This document shows, in pieces, positions 54,985 to 64,000 of a stretch of 64,000 nucleotides of DNA. The stretch spans positions 124,001-188,000 of the forward strand of contig PDHQ01000044.1 in NCBI GenBank assembly GCA_003339415.1, given 5' to 3'. The notes below the pieces were generated by a model. The model was not told where the DNA came from, made no database searches, and saw nothing but the letters and a program-made list of their open reading frames with translations. Made by a program: the position numbers and the translations under genes. The DNA comes from Ophiocordyceps camponoti-saundersi (nom. inval.). Taxonomy: Eukaryota > Ascomycota > Sordariomycetes > Hypocreales > Ophiocordycipitaceae. Numbering within the stretch: position 1 is the first letter of the stretch; the number at the start of each line of letters is the position of its first letter.

Positions 54985-56763
54985 ATGTATATACTCCGTA
55001 CATCTGGATATATGTATGCGTGGACTTACCTGGACCTCTCCCTCGATCGACTCGTTGCAGGACGCTCTCAACGCTCTCTCCTATATCCATCCGTCAGCTC
55101 CAATCAACGTTCGCCCGTACATGCCGACGAAGAGGCAACCGTTCCGCCGATAACGTCCATCTTCACCTCCGTCTCTCTCTCTTTCTCCAACTCTGTTCTC
55201 CCCTTTCATGTTCTGATTGCTGCTTGCGCTTCCCCGCTCACGTGGCCGTCGAGCCTTGTTCCACGCCCAATCACGGAGCCCAACTCGCGTGAACAAACCG
55301 CCACATTGTCTGCGCCACGCGAGCCCGCCTCCGAGGACATCGTCGGCTCCGAGCCGCCGCAGTATCCCGCCTCCGAAGCCTCGTCTTCCTGCCCTCCGCC
55401 GCCGCCGCCGCCGTCCTTCTCCCTTCTCTTTTCACCCTTCCCCGACGGCGACTCCTCCTCCGCGCCCGGCTACTCGTCCAAGCCGCGCCCCGAGTCGGAA
55501 CCCTTTGATCCCGACCAGGCGACGGCCAGGGCCTTTTGCGACCACGTCACCGAGACCAAGAACGCTCTTCCACGCGACACAAAGGGCGAGTCGAGCCGCA
55601 AGGAAGACGACACCGAGCCGCCTCCCGCGTATTCAGAGGGTGACAGTCCCTTGCTGTCATTCACATACGTCATGTCCGCCGCCGGAGGACCGTCGAGCAT
55701 CATCACTCAGGTGCAGCAGGGCGGGCCATCTGTCAATGCCATTGGAGGTAAGCCAGAACAGATCACAACGTCTTGCCGCTTTACAGACGGTAACTGTCGC
55801 AGATGTCGGCGCCGACGAAGCCATCACAATGGACCTGCGGTATGACATTGTCCCATAGACATTCGACAGATTGCTGATGCCATGGCGCACAGGGGCACAA
55901 GGTTTGTCCTCTCAAGGGACGAACTGCTAACGCTTCCCGAGTTTGTGCTGTTGTCTTTGTTCCCTAATGGCCTTTTCCCCGAAGGTCACATGAATGGCTT
56001 CGCCGACGATGCAGTTCAGGTCGATGTAGGCGAAGGCGAGCTCCGACTCGTGAGCAGCAAATAGACTGACGGTAATTCTAGTACGACCCAGCCTCGCTAC
56101 AATACATGCTGGACTTCTTTCGCTCCATTGGTCAGTCTTTACCGTCGGAGTCGTCGCCAGGCGCGTCGCCAGACGGTGAAACAACGCCCGGCGACGTCTG
56201 CGGCCCGCGAGAGGAGACGCACAGGAGAGCTGGCATCATCGTGTTGCGCGAGGACCTGGACTTTTACGTGTTGCCTCCACGCACTGATATCTCCTACGTC
56301 GACATGATAACAGTCAAGCGTGCTGCGGCTCGCGCGCTGCAGAAGCAAGACGGCATCTTCTCGGGTCTGAAGCGGAGCGATGAACCTGGAACGACCGAGG
56401 CCCATCTCATCGAAATGTTGACGGCTGGGTATGCGTCCCGCCTCAGAAGGCCGCCGAATCGCTGACACGTAACACAGGGGCTTCAACCACGACGACCGCT
56501 GGGGTCATCGAGCGGGCGAGCCAAACAAGGCCGTTATCTGCAGTCTTGCCCTGGCCCGCCTGCGCAGCGACGTCCGGGGTAACGATCCCGGCCCGAGCGG
56601 CGTGGGCATGGCACAGAAGCTGTTACTCTTCTGGCGGAAGCCGGCTCGTCGATGCTGGTGGGAGGGCATCGAGCTGGACAACGTTGAGGGCGTCGAGGGC
56701 AAACTGAAGGTTTGGATCCGGCGCGTGTGGACGCTGGAGATGAGCGTCATCGGACTACAATGA
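54985..56763 (+). CDS. Whi2-like BTB-fold stress-response protein
   Basis: This is probably the fungal homologue of Whi2, the yeast stress-response protein that partners the Psr phosphatases. Exons are 54985-55747 (5' end uncertain), 55803-55839, 55893-56025, 56082-56428 and 56478-56763; with that start the product is 521 aa. The N-terminal part is Ser/Pro-rich with a polyproline run and PPxY-like motifs (EPPQYP, EPPPAY). The core begins at FTYVMSAAGGPSSIITQVQQGGPSV. The BTB-like part has GTRFVLSRDELLTLPEFVLLSLFPNGLFP and YDPASLQYMLDFFRSI. The C-terminal domain ends with the highly conserved RKPARRCWWEGIELDNVEG and RRVWTLEMSVIG. The first ATG in the open frame lies just after a possible splice donor, so the true start may be in an upstream exon or at the internal Met at 55672. 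Confidence 0.78.
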
Positions 56764-57581
56764 CGCCCTCCTTTTTTTCCTTGGCTGGAAAGATGTACGG
56801 GCTGTTTAGTCTGTGACTGTTAGCCCGGCGTCGGAGGAGAGGGACATCGGCATCATCACCTTTCTTTTCCGTCTCTTTCTTTTCTTCTTCTCATTTCATT
56901 AGTCGCCTCCTCCTTGTTCTTAAGGGCACATCTTGATGGTCGACAGAGGCGGTAAAGCGCTTTCCATCTAGGCAAAGAAGAGGCGAAGGCGAGGCCACTT
57001 TCTTCCTTTCACTGTATCTACTCAGGCCACAGAAACAGCATATAATACAAAGCAGGCATCATAATGAGCGTGCTAGTTCGTTGGAGGGAGGAGGGGGATA
57101 TTCAAGAAGACAATTTCTCTTTGCTCGTGGTGTCACGCAACAATAACCCAATTCAGGCTGGACGGGGGCTCTCCTTGCTGCCTTGCTGTCGTCGGTCAAG
57201 TGGCGTCGCGCCGGCCTCGACCTTGTCCTGCAGCCGGCGGACAAGGGGGGTGGCAAGCTTGGCGTGACTGAGGGGGGACTAGGGCTGATGCTGCGAGGAG
57301 GAGGAGGATTAGAGATGGATGGATAGGTGGATGGACTGTATGGATAGGGAGGGATGGGAGGAAGAGAGGCGGTCGATCCGTCGGTGTATGTAAAGGTGAT
57401 AATGGCGCCTGTCTGTGTCGATGACATGGTCATAAGTGCAGAGATCGATTAGAATCACTCACGTCAACAGCATCCCTCATCGTCATCCCCCTTTCCCAAC
57501 CTTCAACCCAAAAAAAAACTCAACTACCTACCCATCCCCGTAAACCCTTCCAAGCTGCCCCCTTGTCCAGAGAAGCGCCAC
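56764..57581. other. Intergenic with C/T-rich tracts
   Basis: No gene is supported. A minus-strand frame of 124 aa (57433-57059) is Pro/Ser-rich and without a recognisable domain, so it was not called. Confidence 0.4.
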
Positions 57582-59184
57582 ATGACCAGCCTACGGCTCA
57601 TCGCGGCAGCCGCGCTGACGCTATCGTCAACGTCGGAAAGCAAATGCTGCAACCCGCCCGAGCAGAAGACGGGCGCCTGTCCCGGAAAGCTGACAACCGA
57701 GTATGGAGGGCCCGTCGCTGCCAAGGGTTGGAATTACAGGCTCGTCGCGGGGGGGCTTCGGAAGCCGCGCAGCCTGGCTTTCGATGCCGTCGGCAGGCTT
57801 CTTGTGCTGGACGCTGGCGTCGGCGTCCTGGGTATGGCGCCTGGAGAGGAGGAGGCGGGCCAGGGAGTCACGGCTTGCGTGACGCTGACGAGACCGAGCG
57901 TCGTCGTTGAGGGCTCTGAGGTGACGTCGTCGTCGTCGTCTTTCGGGATCGGTGCATGCCTCTTTGGGGGGAAGAGGGGCTTGATTTTGGTTATCAAGGA
58001 GGTGAGAAGGAAAGCTGACGGTGCCCCATGGCCGAGATAGCTCAACCACGGCCTCGCCCTATCGGCAGATGGCAAGACCCTATTCGCGTCCTCGCCTTCG
58101 TCAGTCTTCGCGTGGCGTTACGACGCCGACTCCGGCACAGTCCGAGGTCAGCGCCGGATCGTCGTCGCCAACATGTCGTCGGAAGGGGACCAGACCTCGA
58201 CACGAACCCTCTTCGCGTCTCGCGCCAAGCCCGGAGAGCTAATAGTCGCCCGCGGCGTCACCCACGATGATGACCCTGCCTCGCGCGATAGGAGTAGCGG
58301 ACACGCCCAGATCCGCTCCTTCGACGTCAGCAGCGACGACACCATCCACGACTTCACCAGCGGCACCGTCCTCGGCTGGGGTTTGCGTAACTCGGTCGGC
58401 GTCGCTGAGGAACCGATCAGGGGCGGCATCTGGTCCGTCGAAAACTCCGTCGACGAGCTGACGCGCGCGGGCTTCGACGCCCACTCCGATAATCCGGGCG
58501 ACGAGCTCAATTATCACGGCCGCATGGGTCAACAAGGGAACGACCAGGGCGGCAACTATGGCTTCCCGCAATGCTTCGCCGTGTGGAACGCGAGCTCTCT
58601 TCCGGATCACGGCTCGCTCCGGACGGGAGATCAGTTCGCCGGCACCGACACGGCGTCAGACGACAAGTGTCGTCAGGATTTCGTTGCGCCTCGTCTAGCA
58701 TTTGCCGCCCATTCTTCGCCCCTGGACATCAAGTTCGATAGCTCGGGTTCGAGGGCTTTTGTGTCATTCCACGGTAGCTGTGAGTTCACATCACCTTTAA
58801 GACAGGGCTGTGTTCCCTTCTTCCGTTAGATTTTGACGATTGCTATCGAAAGGGAACAAAGAAACCCCCATTGGCTATATGATCGCCGCTATTGTCTTCG
58901 ATAACGCGACGGGGGAGCCCACGTCCCCGCGCGACAGCTCCAGCGCCGCCGTTGATGTGCTCACCACGCCGAATTTGGCCGACTGCCCGCAAAAATGCTT
59001 TCGTCCTGTCGGCCTCGCCTTGGATGGGAGCGGCCGGCTCTGGTTCAGCTCTGACAGCACGGGCGAGATCTTCGCTCTGCATCACGACGACGACGCGGCA
59101 GCCAGCGATGCCGGCCCTAGACTGGTGTCGCGCCGCAGCGCCGCCGTGCTATGCGCTGTAATTGCCGTAATTATCTTCGCCTGA
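57582..59184 (+). CDS. GPI-type sorbosone/glucose dehydrogenase-like beta-propeller protein
   Basis: This secreted protein of 496 aa resembles the PQQ-dependent sorbosone/glucose dehydrogenase propeller family (fungal AA12-like). Exons are 57582-58001, 58041-58779 and 58853-59184. Signal-like residues (MTSLRLIAAAALTLSS) are followed by CCNPPEQKTGACPG. Propeller marks are GLRKPRSLAFDAVGRLLVLD, LNHGLALSADGKTLF, VLGWGLRNSVGVA, NPGDELNYHGRMG, NYGFPQC, SSPLDIKFDSSGSRAFVSFHGS and CFRPVGLALDGSGRLWFSSD. The C-terminus is a hydrophobic stretch (AAVLCAVIAVIIFA) that fits a GPI-anchor signal. It may oxidise sugars at the cell surface. Intron 1 is only 39 nt, and the frame fails without it. Confidence 0.85.
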
Positions 59185-59619
59185 ACAAGGTATCTGCCTG
59201 CTGAAAGGCTGTCGAGTGTTGGGCAGACCGCCCAAGGAGTTTGCACGTCACAACCTCAAGCAGAGTTCACGGCGATGGGACGAAGATGAATAAAAAAAGA
59301 TACCTGAATGCAGTTTTCTATTCTCGCAACCGAGCCAGGTGACTGACGAGCCCGAAAATCCTGTCCGTAAAGTGCGCCAGCCGTCTAGCGGCATGCCGCC
59401 GCCACTCTGTGTATAAGCCGTCTCCCAGACCAGAAGCCACCTTCGGTGACGTCGTGACTGGACATGACAAGAAGCGGTCAGCCGCATCATTGCGCGATCT
59501 CTTCGTCTGTTCGACTCGAGCGCGTCCCATCAGAGGTGAGCAAAAAGACGAAGCCAAGATGACTCAAGATAGGTATATAGAGAAAGGGGGGAGACGGGGG
59601 GCTTGGAACTTTTCCCCGT
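59185..59619. other. Intergenic, convergent 3' ends
   Basis: No gene is visible. It separates the dehydrogenase-like gene from the convergent SEC13 gene. AATAAAAAAAG near 59289 could serve as a polyadenylation signal. Confidence 0.4.
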
Positions 59620-60628
59620 CTATTCCTCAATCGTTTTCACACATTCCCACTCGCCCCGGAGGTTCTCCTTCCAAAGCGATACCTTGTTGTCCGCTCCGCT
59701 GACGGCCAGCACATTGCCGCTCAGCGACCAACTCACCCGCCACATGGCCGCATCAAAGTTTAGCACCTTGCAGTCCCATTGGCCGTTCCCGGACGCGTCC
59801 GAGGCCCAGATGCGAACCGTCTTGTCTTGCGAAGCCGACGCGATGTACGACTTTTGCAGAACAGTGGGCGACCAGGCCACGTCGCGCACCCAATCGGTGT
59901 GCCCCGTCAGCGGTTCGCGCTCCTGCTTGTAAGACTGCGATGCCGGGTCGAAAGCCCAGATCTGCAGGTTGTTGTCAGAGCCGCCGGTGACGAAGCGCCT
60001 GTTGCCGACGGAGCCCATGCTCGGGGCACTGCTGACGATGCTGCCGGGAGAGGTGGCCGGGGCCCAGGAGATGGAGTTGACGCCGAGGCCGTGGGCAGGG
60101 AAGATGGAGTGATCGACGCTATTGTCCTTGAACTCGAGAACACTGACGTTGCCGTCGGACGAGGCACAGGCGAGAAGGCAACCAGCCTCGTGAGGCGCCC
60201 AAGCGACGATATTGACCGACGCCTTGTGAAGGGTGAAGTCGTAGATGCGCTGCCATTGGTTCGAGTTGCCCTGCTCTTTCCAGATGAAGACCTTTCCGTC
60301 GTATCCCGCCGACGCCAGGATGTTGCCGTATTTCGGATGCGCCCAAGCGACGCACCAGACGGCGCCTTCATGGCTGCGCCCTATCCTCAGTCAGGCTCAA
60401 GACGAAGGGGGCGGTCCGGGAAGCTTACCCCTTGAGCGTCTCGATCAAACGCTGCGTCTCGCCCTCGATCTCGAAAATTTTGATGGTCCGATCACTCGAG
60501 CATGTCGCTAGTTTTCGGCCGTAATAGTCGAGCACGGCATCGTGCTTCATTTTCCTGTTAGCCTGCGAGGAGCGTGGGGGTGGGAACGGGCTCTTTACGA
60601 TCATATCATCGTGTCCTGTGTTGGCCAT
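59620..60628 (-). CDS. sec13: SEC13, COPII coat and nuclear pore WD40 protein
   Basis: This is a six-bladed WD40 protein of 299 aa that works with SEC31 in COPII vesicles and in the Y-complex of the nuclear pore. Minus-strand exons are 60628-60599, 60544-60429 and 60373-59620; phases fit. Family marks are [18 protein letters not shown] (blade 1), [87 protein letters not shown] and [26 protein letters not shown] second Met lies directly upstream at 60631. This is an essential housekeeping gene and indicates that the right side of the window is core genome. Confidence 0.95.
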
Positions 60629-61253
60629 CATCTGCGCCGCCTGGCGAAGGGGTATCAGCTGCAGTCGTCTCTTTATGACGATGACACGAGCCTTACCATC
60701 TTGTATCAAGTTGGGGAGGTGAGGCCGGTAGAGAGGTGACGGTATGCGAGTGAGCTTCTTTTGCGTCAGTTATCAGCAAGGTGGCCTCGGCCTAGCGGAC
60801 CTTTCTGAGCTGCACGTGACGCGGCCCTTCTCACCAAGTCGATTCCAGTATCAACGCTCACATAGGCATTCAACGAGCCGCCTTGAAGGAAATCAACTTG
60901 GTTATCAGACATGAAGAAACAGCTTTGATTCTCTGGTAAACCTATTCAAGTAATTACTTTTTTTCCGTCTTCCGAATCACTTCTGGGAAACTTGGGCTTG
61001 GTTTGGTAGCAACTGTCACTGCTCAGACGCTCGCTTTAGGGTAGTCTTCGGCCCCCCAGCTAACGGGCGTCATGTGAACGACACTAACAGCATCCTCGCC
61101 CGGGCTTTGACAAGACTCGGATCTCATCCCGCTTGTACCGAGGTCCGGCCCTGCAAACACTCCATACCTCTTACATCTCCCTATCTACAAGAAAAGACAA
61201 GAACAAGCCTCTCCTCATCTATTTTCGCAAGCCAGATCTCCAATCCTGCCGCC
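60629..61253. promoter_or_regulatory. Divergent promoter, SEC13 and PEX20
   Basis: No gene is visible in this 625-bp divergent spacer. TTTTTTTCC and CTCACCAAG stretches occur, but no clear binding site was recognised. Confidence 0.35.
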
Positions 61254-62297
61254 ATGGCCGAAGCTTCATGCAGCGGCGCCACGCCCTTCAAACGGCTCGT
61301 GGACCACCAATCGCGTGACGTCAGCCATCACCAACATCGCATCGTCGACCGCGCCAGTAGTCATACCGTGAGCAGCGCCCCCTTTTCTCAACCTCCTTTT
61401 TCAGACGAGTAAGACGACACGAACTGAAAAATCTCTATACAGTCCTTCCGATCTCTGCCAAACCCTTCCGGCTCTAGTCACGATGGCTTCGGCTCCTTTC
61501 TCGACAGCCGCCCGGGTCCCGTCATCCTCCCCGCCGCCTCACCCGATGCCGCCGGCCGTTTAACCGTTCACGCCGCGGCGCTGCAGCCCAACCTTGCTCA
61601 TTTCACGCCCGCTGTCGGACCGGACTTGAGCGACTGGTCCGCCGACTTCAGACGCTTCTCCGCTCAGCAGCAGCAGCAACAGCGACAGCGACAGACGGTC
61701 CCAGTCACGCACGCAACGCAGCCTCCCTCTACCGCCCTCCCTTTCCAGCCGACATTCCTCCGCCAGCCCGGGTTATCCTTCGCGCCCGTCCCCGATCAGA
61801 GGAGCGTGGCTCCCGAGTCAGACTTCGATCGAGAAATGGCCAAGTGGGTGGCGAGGCACGGCGAGGGTGTCATGCTCCAGGTCGACGCCGCCATGGACCA
61901 GTTCGCCCGTGAGCTGGAACAAAGCGAGTCCGCCCATCCCCAGACTTCCACTACCGTCACAGAATCAGAAGCCCGCCTCACCGACCTCGAGACGCCCGAG
62001 ATTGGCAACCTCTCCCTTCGAGAACCCCCGACAGAAGCAATGCATCTTCACCATGATCTACATCCCGAACCCTTACCGAGCGAAGACGTAGCTATAAGAG
62101 ACAAGTCGGCCGTCTCGGAGGCGGCAGAGCGACTGCTCGAAACCGTACAGCATGAAAACGGAGACAAGTGGCAAAACTCAGTCTTCCTCTCGCTCATGCG
62201 CGACTTCAGGGACGGCCGCAAGGACATTGTGGAAAACGAGATACGGAAGACAGATGGCGACGATGACGCCACTGACAAGAACCCTGCAAAGCCCTGA
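61254..62297 (+). CDS. pex20: Peroxin 20, PTS2 import co-receptor
   Basis: This cytosolic/peroxisomal co-receptor helps PEX7 bring PTS2 proteins into peroxisomes. The protein has 322 aa. Exons are 61254-61367 and 61443-62297, with a 75-nt intron. The N-terminus has the conserved redox/ubiquitin cysteine (MAEASCSGATPFKRL) and the SRDVSHHQHR segment. DGFGSFLDSRPG resembles the family's first motif, and WSADFRRF is a WxxxF-type PEX14/PEX13-binding motif. A Gln/Arg repeat follows. EMAKWVARHGEGV and the C-terminal KWQNSVFLSLMRDFRDGRKDIVENEI match the PEX7-binding end of PEX20. It is divergent from SEC13. Confidence 0.92.
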
Positions 62298-63217
62298 CCT
62301 CATGCGGAGGCTTAGGGTGACAGAGGGAAGCCCCCAGAGGTCATACACATGTTTGTACATACACAGATACCTACCTCCTAGCATGTCGGCTGCGGGCGGC
62401 TTCAACCGCGGCGTCATGGCAGCGCCACGCTCTGCGGAAGGAAAACCCTTGAAAGGGGCATGTGTTGTATCTAATGGATTCGTCTACGACTGTCACTGCC
62501 CATGTGAAGGCTTCGCCGTCTTTCTTCCATCAGTCGATCGATGTCCTCGACAGAAACTGCTCAGCCCCCGGGCGACAAGTTTGCGTTTCCAATTGGCTGC
62601 AATCTACCAATCAACCAGGATCGGCTTTCGGCGCAACAGCTGATTACCGATGCATGTTGCCCATGGACCATGATCATCCTCGTAGGAGTCACCCATGCCA
62701 ACCCCGAAACTCTCGAGCTCCCTCCCGGGCTCCTATTCTGAACCTCTTCGCTCTATAAGCCAAGTCACTATACGTTTCCATGCCCCGAACGGCTGTCCTT
62801 TGAGTAGCGGCGTTGAAAAAGAGAAAAAAAAGACAATGTGAAGGGGAGATTGAAATAACAGAAAATCAACAAGTTCTTGCCAACAACTGGACATTGTCGT
62901 GGCATTCTGCTCATAGACGTTCAGAAATTCGTTGTTAACTCGGTGGTTAGTCAGAGAAGAAAAAGGCTACGAAGTGTGTATCAGTTGGTAGCTGAACCCC
63001 AAGCGACATGAAACGAAGTCGAGCTGTAATTGTCAACCTCGTATTCCTTTCAACGCCCGATGATGATGCCTATAGCGTGCGGGAGCAAGGCAATTGAGAT
63101 TCACGATGTCAAGGTTGGTGCCAACAGCCTCGAAGTCACCCCTTACACCGAGCAAAAGCGACCTCACCATTCGCGAGGTTACCAGTCAAGGACACTGTCC
63201 CTTGAATACAACCCTTC
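62298..63217. other. Intergenic, PEX20 to DUF7820 gene
   Basis: No gene is supported. Short frames (for example 62152-62643 and 62541-62741) lack domain features. Confidence 0.4.
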
Positions 63218-64000
63218 TTATGTCGACAACCAGAGACAGCCACAGTCGGTGAGCTCGAGCGCCTCTCTCGCGAAGATGCTGTTGTAAGACGCCTGATTTG
63301 CACCCGGGTGTCGTTCCCGTTCACGCTGCGCAATGCGCTCTTTGGCGCTCCTCCAAGACTCGTCGATGATCACCTCGATAGGATTGCCATCTTCATCTTC
63401 AAGAGCCCTTTCGGTTCCCTCTGCAATGATTTCGACCTGTCGGCAGCGAACCACGGGTTGCTGCGGATTGTTGCACCATCGTCGCTCAAGAAGTTTGACG
63501 ACCATGGGATATGACGATATCGGATCTTGCATAAAGTCAGGCGTCGCGGCGTCCGCACCAGATGGCGATGCAGCGTAGCTTGTCTTCTGGGAAGGGTATA
63601 TGAATATCTCCAATGTGGTATCGGGCCATGTGCAGATCCAGGGTCTGTCGCCCAGTATCGCGCCCCTACGTTTTGCGATCGCTTTAGAACGAGAAGCTGA
63701 GGACTCGTCCCGTTTCGAAAGATACCGAGACATTTTATCCTCGTCAATGACGACCGTCTTATTGAACTTGGTTAGCATCCACCAGGCTGGACCACGATTT
63801 CGCTCGAACGCGTCGTCGACCAGCGTCAGTTGCCGCGGGCGTGAAATGTCGGGTGGCTGAGTTCCCCAAAGAAACTTGGAGTCGGAGGCGTTTCTCGCCG
63901 TGAGCGACAGATTGTAGCCTTTCGTCGCGGGGGCATCAGCAACGCGACTGACAGCCATGGCGTAAAATCGAAATGGCATCTCGCAACTCCACGCTTGAGC
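63218..64000 (-). CDS. DUF7820-like membrane protein, C-terminal part (runs off the edge)
   Basis: The last 260 codons of a gene read from the right edge. The frame is open to position 64000, so the Met at 63979 is probably internal. Matches to the fungal DUF7820 pattern are FLWGTQPPDISRPRQLTLVDDAFERNRGPAWW, TKFNKTVVIDED, GDRPWICTWPDTTLEIFIYPSQ and YPMVVKLLERR, followed by an RCRQVEI block. Members are usually large fungal proteins with one membrane segment and an outside C-terminal domain; function is unknown. The N-terminal part lies outside the window. Confidence 0.8.
   Translation of the reverse strand, partial: AQAWSCEMPFRFYAMAVSRVADAPATKGYNLSLTARNASDSKFLWGTQPPDISRPRQLTLVDDAFERNRGPAWWMLTKFNKTVVIDEDKMSRYLSKRDESSASRSKAIAKRRGAILGDRPWICTWPDTTLEIFIYPSQKTSYAASPSGADAATPDFMQDPISSYPMVVKLLERRWCNNPQQPVVRCRQVEIIAEGTERALEDEDGNPIEVIIDESWRSAKERIAQRERERHPGANQASYNSIFAREALELTDCGCLWLST

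Noticed and set aside
57059..57433. 124-aa Pro/Ser-rich minus-strand frame
   Set aside because: Low complexity, no domain, no clear splice context; composition explains the open frame.
1..64000. tRNA, rRNA or CRISPR arrays
   Set aside because: None recognised by eye. Regular repeats found are microsatellites or short promoter repeats, not spacer-repeat arrays. A tRNAscan run would settle the tRNA question.

Overview
The window is nuclear DNA of a filamentous ascomycete. The evidence is short introns of about 39 to 99 nt with GT..AG borders, an AflR-type Zn2Cys6 regulator, a PKS-NRPS hybrid gene, a Ppo-type fatty-acid dioxygenase, and fungal-type SEC13, PEX20 and Whi2-like genes. A Sordariomycete, possibly Hypocreales, fits best because fusarin-type clusters are best known there. 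I cannot name the genus from sequence alone.

Region 1 (about 0.3-28.4 kb) is a fusarin C/NG-391-like biosynthetic cluster. The order is Zn2Cys6 regulator, A1-peptidase-like protein (FUS4 type), a stray retrotransposon gag, GST/eEF1B-gamma-like protein (FUS3 type), alpha/beta hydrolase (FUS2 type), the 3,935-residue PKS-NRPS (FUS1 type), a DUF1772-like membrane protein, an MFS pump (FUS6 type), an aldehyde dehydrogenase (FUS7 type), a P450 (FUS8 type) and a SABATH-type methyltransferase (FUS9 type). By analogy with fusarin C, the PKS-NRPS makes a methylated polyene joined to an amino acid and releases it reductively. The hydrolase would close the lactam, the P450 would oxidise the chain and the methyltransferase would make the methyl ester. 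The promoters share a TCGGCGA element, extended to TCGGCGACTT in several, which I see in no non-cluster intergenic stretch. The FUS5-type serine hydrolase is absent. The P450 promoter is interrupted by poly-C, seven Ns and a degraded second copy of about 100 bp, which looks like an assembly fault.

Region 2 (29.6-34.5 kb) has a CYP505-like P450 heme domain with no reductase, and a patatin-type triacylglycerol lipase.

Region 3 (35.5-41 kb) is a compact terpene locus: a class I terpene synthase (DDxxE plus NSE motif), a convergent P450 and a multi-pass membrane protein.

Region 4 (41.8-54.4 kb) is rich in lipid genes: DGAT2, PDAT (LCAT family), a PpoC-like 10R-dioxygenase whose P450 half lacks the heme cysteine, and a secreted GMC oxidoreductase. 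With the lipase, this puts triacylglycerol synthesis, triacylglycerol breakdown and oxylipin formation around the terpene locus.

Region 5 (54.7-64 kb) is mostly housekeeping: a Whi2-like BTB protein behind an array of CACGTG boxes, a GPI-type sorbosone dehydrogenase-like protein, SEC13, PEX20, and the C-terminal part of a DUF7820 protein that runs off the right edge.

No tRNA, rRNA or CRISPR array was recognised. Intron borders were read by eye from splice signals, phase and family homology, and are predictions.
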